This document shows positions 46,833 through 57,300 of a stretch of 64,000 nt of DNA, piece by piece. Both the position numbers and the translations under genes were made by a program. Source of the DNA: Candidatus Endonucleibacter bathymodioli (lineage in GTDB: Bacteria; Pseudomonadota; Gammaproteobacteria; Pseudomonadales; Endozoicomonadaceae); NCBI GenBank assembly GCA_030674915.1, contig JASXSV010000017.1, positions 1 through 64,000 of the forward strand, written 5' to 3'. The notes under the pieces were generated by a model. The model was given only the letters and a program-made list of their open reading frames with translations. It had not been told where the DNA came from and searched no databases. How positions within the stretch are numbered: the stretch's first letter is position 1; each line of letters starts with the position of its first letter.

Positions 46833-47588
46833 ATGATAAGTATTATTAAACCTGCCATTGTTTTTTTGTGTTTATTGATTTTCTGGAAAATATTAGTCGT
46901 GATTTTGGATATACCTTTTTATATCCTCCCTGCTCCAGATGTGGTACTTGTCAGTATTCAGGAAAACATAGATCTTCTTTGGGAAAATACACTGGTTACC
47001 ATGAGTGAAATGCTACTAGGGCTCCTTATGGGCGTATTTTCAGGTATTTCACTTGCGCTAGCGTTGCTTTATTTTTCCAGCTTGCGTCCATGGCTCCTTC
47101 CGCTTTTGTTGATCACCCAGGCTATTCCAACATTTGCGCTGGCTCCTATTTTAATGCTTTGGTTCGGTTATGGTATGGCATCTAAAGTAGTGATGACAAT
47201 GCTGATGATTTTTTTCCCTGTGGTTACTTGTTGTTATGACGGGTTAAGACATGCTCAGCGAGAGTGGCTGGACATGGCCCAGATTATGGGTGGGAGCAAT
47301 TATACTATTATGCGGTATATCAACTGGCCCGGCTCATTGCCACGACTTGCATCAGGTTTGCGAATTGCGGTAGTCATCGCTCCCATTGGCGCTGTTGTTG
47401 GTGAGTGGGTTGGTTCTAGTGCGGGGTTAGGTTATATGATGATACAAGCAAATGCTCGGTTATGGGTTGATCAAATGTTTGCTGCCCTTGCTGTTTTGGC
47501 TTTTTGCTCCACTAGCTTTTATTTTATTACTGATCGCTTGTTGCACTGGCTTATTCCCTGGGAACAGGAATCATCAAATGGGTATTAG
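46833..47588 (+). CDS. ABC transporter permease (ThiX-like)
   Basis: A 251-residue inner-membrane permease of the BPD type with about six helices. The coupling motif is seen in RHAQREWLDMAQIMGGSNYTIMRYINWPGSLPRLASGLRIAV, followed by GAVVGEWVGSSAGLGYMM, both typical of the SsuC/TauC/ThiX group. It is tightly coupled to the ATPase upstream and the binding-protein gene downstream. Confidence 0.9.
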   Translation: MISIIKPAIVFLCLLIFWKILVVILDIPFYILPAPDVVLVSIQENIDLLWENTLVTMSEMLLGLLMGVFSGISLALALLYFSSLRPWLLPLLLITQAIPTFALAPILMLWFGYGMASKVVMTMLMIFFPVVTCCYDGLRHAQREWLDMAQIMGGSNYTIMRYINWPGSLPRLASGLRIAVVIAPIGAVVGEWVGSSAGLGYMMIQANARLWVDQMFAALAVLAFCSTSFYFITDRLLHWLIPWEQESSNGY

Positions 47589-47679
47589 GCCTTTAATATA
47601 CTCTTTATTTTCTAAGTCCTCGGGCGTGCATCTGGAAGCAAGAGGCTTTAGGGCATTACGATGGGAAAAGCACGTAATA

Positions 47680-48657
47680 ATGACCAAACGATCGAGTCTG
47701 ATTGTTGCTTCATTATTCTTATTTTTTGTCAGTGTGCAAGTAAAGAGCCATAGGGATATACAGGAAGAGAAGACGGAAATTAAAAAAATCACTTTAATGC
47801 TTGATTGGTTTGTCAATCCTAATCATGGTCCTATTATTATTGCTCAACAAAAAGGTTATTTTCAAAAGGAGAGGCTCGAGGTAAAAATTCAAGAACCTAC
47901 AGACCCTACATTGCCACCAAAGTTAGTGGCAACCGGTGATGTTGATATTGCTGTTTATTACCAGCCTGGGTTGACTCAAGGGGTTGACAGAGGATTAGCG
48001 GTGGCTTGGGCGGGGACTTTAATTGATTGCGTCTTGGATGGAGTTATGGTGCTTGATGCTGGGCCAATTAAATCACTTGCCAGCCTTAAAGGTAAAACAA
48101 TTGGCGTATCTTTTAATAGTGCTGAATCCGCGAAACTGGATACGATGTTCAACCCTTATGGCTTTAGCGCTAAAAACATCAAGATGATCAATGTTGGTTG
48201 GAATCTATCATCTTCACTGATGACCGGGCAGGTTGATGCTATTATGGGTGTGTGTCGTAACTTTGAGTTAAACGTTCTAAAATCGCATGGTTCCAAGGGC
48301 CGCATCTTTTGTTTTGAAGAAAACGGCATCCCTGCCTATGATCAGATGATTTTTATTGTCAATAGAAAAAAATATGATAAGAAGGTAATCCGTGGTTTTT
48401 TGCGAAGCGTGGAAGCCGGAGTTAAAGATATCACAAGCCATCCTGAAGAGTCTTGGAACGTGTTTGTGGGTAGCAATCCAAAGCAGCTTGACAATGATTT
48501 GAATAAACGTGCGTGGATAGATACCATTCCTTATTTTGCTCGGTCTCCACAATCAAGGAATGATGACCGTTATGAAGGCTACGCTCAGTTTCTTTATAAA
48601 CATGCACTTATTAAAAAAATACTTAAAGCAGATGACCTGATGGTGAGTCTGGACTGA
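47680..48657 (+). CDS. NMT1/THI5-like periplasmic substrate-binding protein (ThiY-like)
   Basis: A 325-residue binding protein with an N-terminal signal peptide (MTKRSSLIVASLFLFFVSVQVKS). It has the NMT1/THI5 pattern ITLMLDWFVNPNHGPIIIAQQKGYFQKERLEV, GDVDIAVYYQPG, LKGKTIGVSFNSAES and GQVDAIMGVCRNFE. The family binds pyrimidine thiamin precursors such as formylaminopyrimidine. An importer like this suggests thiamin precursor salvage. The frame is open much further upstream, overlapping the permease gene, but only the ATG at 47680 gives a proper signal peptide. Confidence 0.9.
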   Translation: MTKRSSLIVASLFLFFVSVQVKSHRDIQEEKTEIKKITLMLDWFVNPNHGPIIIAQQKGYFQKERLEVKIQEPTDPTLPPKLVATGDVDIAVYYQPGLTQGVDRGLAVAWAGTLIDCVLDGVMVLDAGPIKSLASLKGKTIGVSFNSAESAKLDTMFNPYGFSAKNIKMINVGWNLSSSLMTGQVDAIMGVCRNFELNVLKSHGSKGRIFCFEENGIPAYDQMIFIVNRKKYDKKVIRGFLRSVEAGVKDITSHPEESWNVFVGSNPKQLDNDLNKRAWIDTIPYFARSPQSRNDDRYEGYAQFLYKHALIKKILKADDLMVSLD

Positions 48658-48679
48658 ACGTTTTTAACTGCATACTATG

Positions 48680-48778
48680 GCTCTTGACGGAATGAGCCGT
48701 CGGCAAACGAGAGAATCTCCATGAGCCTACGAGCAGTAGGCGCTTCGGGTGTGCGTAAACAACATCACTATTTCAAGG
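48680..48778 (+). repeat. Dispersed intergenic repeat, degenerate copy R14
   Basis: Contains GTCGGCAAACGAGAGAA, CTCCATGAGCCTACGAGC, AGTAGGCGCTTCGGGTGTG and AAACAACATCACTATTTCAA, core and right-side words shared with R8 and R15. Confidence 0.4.
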
Positions 48779-48792
48779 ACACCTAGCATATA

Positions 48793-50091
48793 ATGATTTA
48801 TAGATTAATGTTTATAACATGTTTGGGGGCAGTGCTTGAGTTTCTTGATTTTGCTATTGTCATCTTTTTTGCTAATGAGCTTGCGGCAACATTTCTACCA
48901 GGCACTGGTGATGCTGGCAGACTGTGGATATTTGCGATCTATTCAATAGGAAGCGTGAGCCGTATTTTTGGTGGAGTATTATTCAGTCATTTTGGTGACA
49001 GGATCGGGAGGAAAAAACTGTTTCAACTATCTATCATCGTGATGTCGGCATCAACACTAGGGATTGGCCTATTGCCTGGCTATGCATCTATAGGCATTAC
49101 CTCAACGATACTCCTGTTTTTTTTGCGTATGCTCCAAGGTTTATCTGTGGGGGGAGAGCTGCCTGGAGCAATTGTTTTTGTCTCTGAACATGTGTCACCT
49201 CGGTATCGCGGGGTTCTTACTTCTGCAATTATATCCTCCGCATTAGTCGGTTTGGTTCTAGCTTCCTCTATGGGTATTGCTTTGCACCATTATCTTACTC
49301 AGGAACAATTGAATAACTGGGGATGGCGTATTCCATTTATTGCTGGCAGCACCTTGGGTATTTTTGTCTATTTTTTAAGAAAGGGTATTATAGAGACATC
49401 CTTATTTACCAAAATTTTGGCACAGCGCTCTGTTGTTAAGATTCCTGTCGCAGATTTATTTCGATATAACTCTTCTTCTATCTTTATTGGCACAGCCCTA
49501 ACGTCAGCAGCTGCGGCTATGGTATCTCTCTATATATTATTGCCTCCCTATGCCAGTCGTTATCTTGATTTTCCTGCAGAAGATGTTTTTGTTTTTACCA
49601 CCTCAACATTGCTGCTTCTCGCTCTCTTAACCGTTTTCTGTGGCTGGTTGTCGGATATTATTGGTAGAAAATATATTTTGATTGTTGGGGGCACTATTTT
49701 ATTAATTGTTGCTAACACTGCCAGCGAGGCTATACAAACAGGGTCGCTGTGGGTGGTTATGGCATTGACTGTTATTCCGTCTGCTATTTTTAATGGTTGT
49801 TATGTGTCTTCGGTGGCTGAACTTTTTCCTACGGAAGTTCGTTATACGGGCTTGGCTGTATGCCTCAATCTAGGTGTTTGTATTTTTGGTGGCTCTGTCC
49901 CTTATGTTATTGAGCTACTTACTCAAGCAAGGTATAGCTCTGGCCCACTGGCTCTTATGTTGATGACCGGAGTTTTTACCATTGCGGGTAGCGTTTATAT
50001 GAAATCGAGACATCGTTGTTATTTGGGTAATAGCAATTTTCCCAACATGAATATTAAGTCTACAGGGCGCGCATCTTTAATACCTGATTAA
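48793..50091 (+). CDS. MFS transporter, metabolite:H+ symporter type
   Basis: A 432-residue protein with 12 predicted helices. The MFS motif between helices 2 and 3 is GDRIGRKKLFQLS; RMLQGLSVGGELPGAIVFVSEH matches the MHS subfamily (ProP/KgtP-like); a second GWLSDIIGRKY motif lies in the C-terminal half. The subfamily imports small organic acids, proline or betaine. The substrate cannot be read from sequence. AAGGAC lies before the start at long spacing. Confidence 0.9.
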   Translation: MIYRLMFITCLGAVLEFLDFAIVIFFANELAATFLPGTGDAGRLWIFAIYSIGSVSRIFGGVLFSHFGDRIGRKKLFQLSIIVMSASTLGIGLLPGYASIGITSTILLFFLRMLQGLSVGGELPGAIVFVSEHVSPRYRGVLTSAIISSALVGLVLASSMGIALHHYLTQEQLNNWGWRIPFIAGSTLGIFVYFLRKGIIETSLFTKILAQRSVVKIPVADLFRYNSSSIFIGTALTSAAAAMVSLYILLPPYASRYLDFPAEDVFVFTTSTLLLLALLTVFCGWLSDIIGRKYILIVGGTILLIVANTASEAIQTGSLWVVMALTVIPSAIFNGCYVSSVAELFPTEVRYTGLAVCLNLGVCIFGGSVPYVIELLTQARYSSGPLALMLMTGVFTIAGSVYMKSRHRCYLGNSNFPNMNIKSTGRASLIPD

Positions 50092-50103
50092 TGGCTGATT
50101 TTA

Positions 50104-50216
50104 CATCGTTTATGGTGTATATCGCTAAAAGTGGGAGTAACATAATGTCAGTACTCCTAGGAGTAGTATATGATCGAGATACATGATATCAGTCAACAAC
50201 CTAGCTATTTCAAAGG
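50104..50216 (+). repeat. Dispersed intergenic repeat, degenerate copy R15
   Basis: Ends with AGTCAACAACCTAGCTATTT then CAAAGGAACG, shared with R8 and R14. The left part TCGTTTATGGTGTATATCGC is a weak arm. Confidence 0.4.
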
Positions 50217-50383
50217 AACGAGCATAGCTGATTCGCTCCTTTGTTAGTGTTTTAACTTCGGTTATAAGCTGTTTGTTGGCGACTAATAGGCGTGCTTGGT
50301 ATAAATAAATACTAAGTTTCGACTAAAATGCTGTTGAAGATAGAAGCCCTCAGGAGTAATTTATTATACTTGCGGGATGGAGC

Positions 50384-50411
50384 AGGCTTTCTGATGAAAG
50401 CCTTTATTTTT
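50384..50411 (+). terminator. Strong intrinsic terminator
   Basis: AGGCTTTC (50384-50391), loop TGAT, GAAAGCCT (50396-50403), then TTATTTTT. It lies 290 bp after the MFS gene and only 31 bp before the lipoprotein start. It may end the MFS transcript, close a short RNA, or attenuate the lipoprotein gene. Confidence 0.8.
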
Positions 50412-50442
50412 CGATTTTTGCTCATAGTTTAGGATGGTAAAT

Positions 50443-50967
50443 ATGTTATTTACTGAGAATAAGTGTATTTCTTCTGTTGGATTGCTGGGAGTCATAGTAG
50501 TGATTTCCTTTCTTTATGGCTGCTCTTCAAGGCTAAACTCACACGACTTGGCTGAGGACGGAACGTCCCCCTATGGAGAATGGTTTTTATTAAATCCTCA
50601 GGATATGCAGAAAGACCTAGTAGCTGGTGAATTGTTTGTATGCCGTAAGGATGTTAGTAAAAAAGGCAATATTACCTGTGATAATAATGGTTTTATGATG
50701 ACCTTTTTTGAAAAAGACTTCGGCTACGGATGTACTGACTTTGTCAGCTCAGGAAGTGTAGAATTTAATAAGGCCGAAGGGTACTGGTACTTGGTTTCAG
50801 ACGCTGATCCCGATGAAAAACCAGAAATGCTAAAAGTAGTACGAGACGGCAGTAAGCTTAACCTTTTTCAGAGTAATGGCACAAAGTTGGCGTTTGAGCT
50901 TTCTACCAGCAAAGATATCGAAGAAAAAACAAGTCTTTCCTGTGGGTTAAGTAAAGACGAGAGTTAA
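50443..50967 (+). CDS. Putative lipoprotein of unknown function
   Basis: Unrecognised 174-residue protein with a lipoprotein signal: hydrophobic SVGLLGVIVVISFLYGCSS, with Cys as the lipidation site. The mature part is small and probably beta-rich (GEWFLLNPQDMQKDLVAGEL, YWYLVSDADPDEKPEMLKVV). It has four further cysteines (FVCRKD, ITCDN, YGCTD, LSCGL). AGGA precedes the ATG at 50443; an ATG nine bases upstream overlaps that site. The terminator 31 bp upstream suggests either its own promoter between the two or attenuation. Confidence 0.75.
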   Translation: MLFTENKCISSVGLLGVIVVISFLYGCSSRLNSHDLAEDGTSPYGEWFLLNPQDMQKDLVAGELFVCRKDVSKKGNITCDNNGFMMTFFEKDFGYGCTDFVSSGSVEFNKAEGYWYLVSDADPDEKPEMLKVVRDGSKLNLFQSNGTKLAFELSTSKDIEEKTSLSCGLSKDES

Positions 50968-51154
50968 TTTTAATGTTGCCTCTTGTCGTATTTGAAGAAT
51001 AGATCCTTTTACCCCTTGCTAGTCAGCCTGCACCTTTAAACAGGATGGATTACACCCTAGCCAATTAAAGATGCAGGTTGCAGTGTCTCACATTGTCGTT
51101 AATCCTGCCGAGCAACGAAAGGCCGTCTTCTTTTATTTGTTAGGAGTTATATTT

Positions 51155-51470
51155 CCTTAGGGTGGAAATACCTAATGGCAAAAAATGGCACAGATGTTAA
51201 TTGCACCGATTATCTAAATAATTCGTCTCTGCATTACGAGGACAGTCACTGCTACATAAAATGAGTTTAGACGTTAATGAACTCATCTAACATTCAAGTC
51301 AATGCGCCGAACAGATACAAGGAAACTCCCCTCTGCTCTTCTTGGACAATAACAGTCAACAGCAGCGTGTTGTTATGTTAGTGGCCAAAGTCGGTATTTT
51401 GGTCAATGCGAAACCTAATATAAGCTATACTGCTTTGCATATAGCAGCCGCGGCACTTTGCGTCCAAGCA
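51155..51470 (+). pseudogene. Decayed ankyrin-repeat gene fragment
   Basis: Three frame-shifted pieces fit the ankyrin consensus: YLMAKNGTDVNCTDYLNNSSLHYEDSH, IQVNAPNRYKETPL, and LDNNSQQQRVVMLVAKVGIL with VNAKPNISYTALHIAAAAL. Each has the helix-LLAKGA-VNA-TPLH pattern. Stops and frameshifts between them make the locus dead. The words differ from the repeats in the two intact ankyrin genes, so it is a third ankyrin locus. Confidence 0.7.
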
Positions 51471-51476
51471 CGGACA

Positions 51477-51600
51477 CCCATTCCCATTAAAGGTATGAGT
51501 AGACGGCAAGCGCGCGCAGCCATGCGCCTACCACTACTACCAAATAGGTGGTTGGGCGTATGAGAGAAACCAACAACCTCACACCTTCACGGGGTATGGG
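51477..51600 (+). repeat. Dispersed intergenic repeat, copy R16
   Basis: CCCATTCCCATTAAAGGTAT at the left and CTCACACCTTCACGGGGTAT at the right, with GAGTAGACGGCAAGCGCGC and AACCAACAAC inside, 124 bp. A good two-armed copy. Confidence 0.72.
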
Positions 51601-51758
51601 GGTAATGAGGCCAGAGCATATATAGGCAACCGCAAGTAGCGAGCCATTTTTAATGATAATCCAATCCTTTTTTAAAAAAGTTCTTTGATGAACTGTGCCG
51701 TGACAGCGATTATTTATGAAAAACTCTAACAAAACCAAGCTGTTAAAGGGAGAAGTCA

Positions 51759-53843
51759 GTGTCTCAGCCACTCCATCACATCCCTGTTAGCACTCTCAAG
51801 GGTGTTGGTTCTGCCATGGCTGAAAAATTGGTCAGAATTAACATTCATACTTTGCAAGACATACTCTTCCACTTACCTATACGCTATCAAGACCGGACCT
51901 GCGTAACGCCAATTAGTCACCTGAACCCTGAACATGGTGCTGTTATTCAGGGAAAAGTTATATCTTCTGATATTGTTTTGGGCCGTCGTCGTAGCTTGCT
52001 ATGCAAAATCAGTGATCATACTGGCACTATTGGATTACGTTTTTACCATTTTTCAGGAGCAAAAAAAAACCAACTATGCCTGGGTGCGGAAGTTCGGTGC
52101 TTTGGTGAACCTCGACAAGGGGCTAGCGGGCTAGAAATTTATCATCCAGAATATCAGGTCATCACAGCAGACACCCCCATTACGACAGAAAGCACCCTGA
52201 CACCAATTTACCCGGTTACCGAGGGGCTAACTCAACAACGTATTAGAGCCCTCTGTGAGCAAACACTGGATATATTGACTGATACCGACTCTCTTCAGGA
52301 GCTACTACCAGAAACTCTGCGTAGCAAATTCCAGCTAAGCTCCCTAACAGAAGCCATTCATTTACTCCATCAACCACCTTCAACTCTTTTAAAATCAATT
52401 TCTGGAGAAGATCGTCACCCCTCTCAGCGACGCCTTGCCTTTGAAGAGCTGCTGGCTCACAACCTAAGTTTACAAAAAGTGCGCCTCAAAGCCAGAGAGG
52501 CCGCAGGCTTCAAACTACCAGCCAAACATACACTAAACAAGCCTTTCAAAGAGCAACTACCATTCTTTCTCACTGCCTCTCAAGAAAGAGTATTAAAAGA
52601 AATATGTACCGATATGGCCAGTTCACTGCCCATGCTCCGCCTTATACAAGGTGATGTTGGTTCTGGCAAAACGGTAGTAGCTGCAGTAGCTGCGCTTCAA
52701 GCGGTTGAAAATGATTTTCAGGCCGCAATTATGGCCCCCACTGAGATTCTAGCGGAACAACATGACTATAACTTCCGCGGATGGTTTAAACCCCTAGGCA
52801 TATCTGTTGCTTACCTATCAGGAAAAACTAAAGGCAACAAACGTCATGCTGAACTTGAGCGCATTGCTTCCGGTGAGGCAATGGTAGTGATTGGCACTCA
52901 TGCACTTTTTCAGGATGACGTCCATTTCCATAAACTAGGTCTGGCGGTTATTGACGAACAACATCGCTTTGGGGTTCATCAACGCTTAGCCCTGCGGCAA
53001 AAAGGCGAACATGCAGGCGGACAACCGGACCAGTTGATTATGACTGCAACCCCCATTCCCAGAACACTAGCAATGACCGCCTACGCAGACCTAGACTGTT
53101 CGATTATTGATGAATTGCCACCGGGACGAATCCCCGTGAATACGGTCATTATTAGTGATGATCGTAGGGGTGAAGTCATTAAACGCCTCAGAGCTGTTTG
53201 TCTAGAAGGCCGCCAGGTTTATTGGGTTTGCACTCTTATAAATGAGTCCGAGGCGCTACAGTGTCAAGCCGCCGAAGCAACATTCAAACAACTACAAACA
53301 CTCTTGACAGAGCTCTCAATAGGGCTTGTTCACGGAAGAATGAAGGCCTCTGAAAAAGCTACCGTTATGGCAGCATTTAAGGATGGCCACTTACATGTCC
53401 TCGTCGCTACAACAGTTATAGAAGTGGGTGTTGATGTACCAAACGCAAGCCTGATGATTATTGAAAATCCTGAACGTCTAGGGCTCTCGCAGCTCCACCA
53501 GCTTCGCGGCAGGGTAGGTAGAGGTAAGGTTGCCAGCCACTGTCTGCTGATGTACCACTCTCCTCTATCCCACCAAAGCAAAGAGCGCCTACTAATTATG
53601 CGTAATTCTTCAGATGGCTTTGTTATTGCGGAAAAAGATCTTCAGCTTCGTGGGCCTGGGGAAGTAATGGGGACCAAACAGACAGGCCTGATGCAATTCA
53701 GAGTTGCTGTACTAGAAAGAGATGGAGATTTACTCAACGATGTTCGTGCAGCAGCCATACAGCTAATGGAAGAAGCACCAGACATCGCTGATCTTTTAAT
53801 TGATCGCTGGCTGGGAAGCAGTGCTCAATACCGAGACGTTTAA
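51759..53843 (+). CDS. recG: ATP-dependent DNA helicase RecG
   Basis: Branch-migrating helicase that remodels stalled forks and recombination intermediates. The 694-residue protein matches E. coli RecG in length. It has the N-terminal wedge/OB domain (LKGVGSAMAEKL, DILFHLPIRYQDRT), Walker A LIQGDVGSGKT, APTEILAEQH, motif II VIDEQHRFGVHQR, TATPIPRTLAMTAY, and the C-terminal RecG motifs RLGLSQLHQLRGRVGRG and DGFVIAEKDLQLRGPGEVMGTKQTG. GGGAG precedes the GTG start. Confidence 0.97.
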   Translation: MSQPLHHIPVSTLKGVGSAMAEKLVRINIHTLQDILFHLPIRYQDRTCVTPISHLNPEHGAVIQGKVISSDIVLGRRRSLLCKISDHTGTIGLRFYHFSGAKKNQLCLGAEVRCFGEPRQGASGLEIYHPEYQVITADTPITTESTLTPIYPVTEGLTQQRIRALCEQTLDILTDTDSLQELLPETLRSKFQLSSLTEAIHLLHQPPSTLLKSISGEDRHPSQRRLAFEELLAHNLSLQKVRLKAREAAGFKLPAKHTLNKPFKEQLPFFLTASQERVLKEICTDMASSLPMLRLIQGDVGSGKTVVAAVAALQAVENDFQAAIMAPTEILAEQHDYNFRGWFKPLGISVAYLSGKTKGNKRHAELERIASGEAMVVIGTHALFQDDVHFHKLGLAVIDEQHRFGVHQRLALRQKGEHAGGQPDQLIMTATPIPRTLAMTAYADLDCSIIDELPPGRIPVNTVIISDDRRGEVIKRLRAVCLEGRQVYWVCTLINESEALQCQAAEATFKQLQTLLTELSIGLVHGRMKASEKATVMAAFKDGHLHVLVATTVIEVGVDVPNASLMIIENPERLGLSQLHQLRGRVGRGKVASHCLLMYHSPLSHQSKERLLIMRNSSDGFVIAEKDLQLRGPGEVMGTKQTGLMQFRVAVLERDGDLLNDVRAAAIQLMEEAPDIADLLIDRWLGSSAQYRDV

Positions 53844-53925
53844 TTGAATACTCTCATCCATGGCTTAAAAACCCAAGATAACGGAAAGTACAGATAAGTG
53901 GAAACATGCAAAGTCTGCTCAGGAT

Positions 53926-53949
53926 AAGGGGGCAAAGCCTACCCCTTTT
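53926..53949 (+). terminator. Probable recG terminator
   Basis: AAGGGG pairs with CCCCTT around a loop and is followed by TTATC, 82 bp after the recG stop. The stem is short, so this is a moderate call. Confidence 0.5.
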
Positions 53950-54312
53950 ATCTTCACAGACGGAGAACACGTCGGTTTCCATTGAATGCGTAAGGATTTT
54001 CCTGCTTTTAGCTTTGTTTAAAAATAGGGGAGTTACCGCAAGACCAACAAAATACCTGCATCGCTAAACATAACGTGTATCTTTACCCTTACATAACAAT
54101 GTGGTTACTAAGACTAACCAATTTACAACAACTCATCGTCCGACCAGTCTAAATAATGTATTTAGTAAAAAGCACTTGTAATCCTTGGTAGTGCAATAAA
54201 AAGACAGGTTCATTAAGCCACAACTATTCGATATTTATTTTCAGTAAATATTGTTTATTCGGCAAAAAAAACAATGCACCAATATATGTATATTATATAA
54301 GGAGGTATCCCC
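53950..54312. other. Upstream region of the first ankyrin gene
   Basis: About 360 bp of AT-rich noncoding DNA. A strong AAGGAGGT ribosome binding site lies at its end, 6 bases before the ATG. A TATTATATAA-like box sits just upstream of it and may be part of the promoter. Confidence 0.45.
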
Positions 54313-57300
54313 ATGCATTCTCAACAAAAGGTTCAACCTAATAGAGCGCATTTAGTTGCCGCAGCCACTGCTAAACAATCATCCGTAGGAACGTCGAATG
54401 GTAAGAACATAACTACTACACCTGACACTCACATTGCAGGCATGATCGTTGACTCTAGTCAGCCAAGCTCTTCTGGAAACCTTCCACCTAAACTCGGTAA
54501 GAGAAAGGCGTCTTTAGCACCAAACACTGTTGATCAAAATGCGAAGAAAAGAAGAACCCTCCATACAGACAAACCTCAAACTTTTCCGTCGGAAATGGAA
54601 ACTTCACGGACGAGCAAAGACAGAATAGAGGGGGCTACGTTTCCAAATACTGAGCGAGAATCCAATGATACAGCAGCGGACCCAGATGCTTATGAAACCA
54701 TGGATATTGATGAAAATAAAAACGACAAAATACCCATACCTACTCCTAATATTTATGAAACAATAAAAATCACAACGCCTGAAGACTTTCCTGATTATGC
54801 TAAATTCCCAGAGGTTAAGAGTTATCATGACCTAGTAAAAGACCCATCTTTTCCCATCATTAAATCTCAGTTTATAAATGACATTCTGGCACTCAAGGAG
54901 TTGGCTCCCAAATTTGTTGGAAACATATTCGATAAAGCAATAAGCGATTTTCATCTTAAGATAGTAACACCTGATCTCATTTCCGATAATGATTTGTTGC
55001 TGCTATATAGAGAGATGCGATTTTATCTGCACTCTCTGATAACTACGCTTAATTGCTATCAAAATGAATATCAAAAAGAGGACATAAATTCTCAGCAAAA
55101 AAACTATATCGCATCTGTACTCCATTCCTGCTTGGAGGGCATTGATTACTGTCCTGCTGGTGTTTGCGGACGTTTTAAAAGCCATTTTATTGACTTAGCA
55201 GCATCTAAGTCGGGGCTGAATGGGCGGATTTTTAATATTCGAAAAAAGTTATTGCATGACTTTGTTAATATATTTCTGACTGAAATGCACAGAAGTGAGG
55301 AAATGGAGGTTCCCCCATGCATGGAAATTCACTACAGCAACTCCTTTTACAATATTTATTGTGATACTCTGAAACTTCCGCCTATTGATGATGAATCCGC
55401 AACGCCAGAATCCAAATTAGACCCGAAATATGTTGAAAAGTTTAAGTCAGGAGCAGCAGTATATACCAGCAAATTTGCTATCCTTCAAAAACTAGCAGAT
55501 GGATGGTCCGATGAGATGAGCTCTCATTTTCGTAATGGGGGTGTATCTAGTTGGGAAAATAAGAACATACCTCCTGCCGAATTCCAATATAATGGGGACA
55601 CCTTAGAAACTTTAGATAGTAGAGTATTCAAACCGGTTAGCAGCTGGCTTGGCAAAGAAAACAACAAGGCGCTTAGTATCTGGTCATTAATAGACGTAAT
55701 AAAAGATGGCTGCTATTCCTTTCTACGTTACAGGGAAAAGCTAACGGCTTGGGTAGCAAACAGTTTGGAAAGGTCAACAGACAATTCTTTAAGCGAATCT
55801 TTAAACGAATCTTTAAACGAATCTTTAAACGAATCTTTAAACGAATCAAAAGTAACAGTATTTGCCTCTATTTCCGACACAAGCAACCCCAACTTGCATA
55901 TAGGAACAATGGACGGGGATTTCTTCTGGCTATTTGAGGATGAACGGCGTCTTGAAATAGGGGATCCATGTGTTTTCGAATCTGACAACCATATCACGCT
56001 TGAGTTATCTCACTTAACGCCAGAGCGTATCTCGCGCGATTCTGAGGTCAACCATGCTCTCGTGACTCAGGCACTGGAGCATACTAACAAGGCCGAGGAT
56101 ATTGCCTCGTTTTTTATGAACCCGGTCATCAGTAAACAGCTTGGTGAAACAACACCGTGGTTTACTCAGGTACTTTCCAATAAACTTACCGATAAATTGG
56201 TTCATAATAAGGATGATAAGTTTAAAGCGACATTATGCCACTGTGTATGCTCCCAAATTATTAACTCCAAAGAAAAAGTCGTTACACCAGAGCTTATCGC
56301 CTGGCTGATCAATACTCCATTGCTGGAGCCAGTATTATTAGAGCTCCAAAGACACAAAATAGATATTACTCCAATCACACAAGTTTTAAACAGCTGGCAG
56401 ATTTCCGATTTTTCAACAAACAATATAAAACAACTTCTAAGACCCGAAGATTGCCCGCGGTTATTAAAGCAAGCATATCGCCTAGAGCAGGCGGAATTAG
56501 TGTCTAATCTATTCTTAACAGAGCATTGTGATGGGTTAATTCATAACTTGAACCCTGAATATAAAAGTCCTCTATGTTTATTAGCACGTCGTGGAGTTTT
56601 GCCAGGATTGAAATACCTATTGGCAAAAACTAGCTTATATATAAATTACAAAGATAATAACGGTAATACACCCCTGCACAACGCCATATTGGGAGGCAGC
56701 TTAGAGAGTGTTAAAGAATTATTGTCCGTCCGCGGCATTCAGATCGATACGATGAATAACGACAACCTGTCTCCCCTTGGCTGCGCAGTTAAAATGGGCC
56801 ACACAGAATGCGTTAAAGCGCTGCTGGCCAGAGATGCTAAAATTCACGGAACGCCACTCCTTCATCACGCAGCCTTATACGGGCACGTAGAGTGCCTTAA
56901 GGCACTACTTGCCGCAAATGCTACGCCCAGCACTAAGGATAAGGATGGCAATACTCCTTTGCATTATGCCGCCCAACAAGGCCATACAGCGTGCGCTAAG
57001 GTGCTATTGTCCGCAAAACCTAATCTGATAGTAGAGTGTGCTCTGTTGTTCGTGGATGCTAAACATGATCCAGTAAATGTTAAAGATTCCACCGGTGAGA
57101 CGCCCTTGGCTAAGGCCGCCGGAAATGGCCACGTTGAGTGTGTTAAATTGTTATTGTCCTCCAAAAACATTCTGATAGATTCAAAGGATCTATTCGGGGT
57201 TACTCCTTTGGCATCTGCCGCCTCAAGGGGGCATACAGAGTGCATTAAGGCGCTGTTGCTCGCAGGTGCTAAGGCCAATATAACATGTTCGTCCTACGGT

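Noticed and set aside
51342..51563. 73-codon plus-strand frame before recG
   Set aside because: Not a gene: its first part is a decayed ankyrin repeat and its end is dispersed repeat R16.
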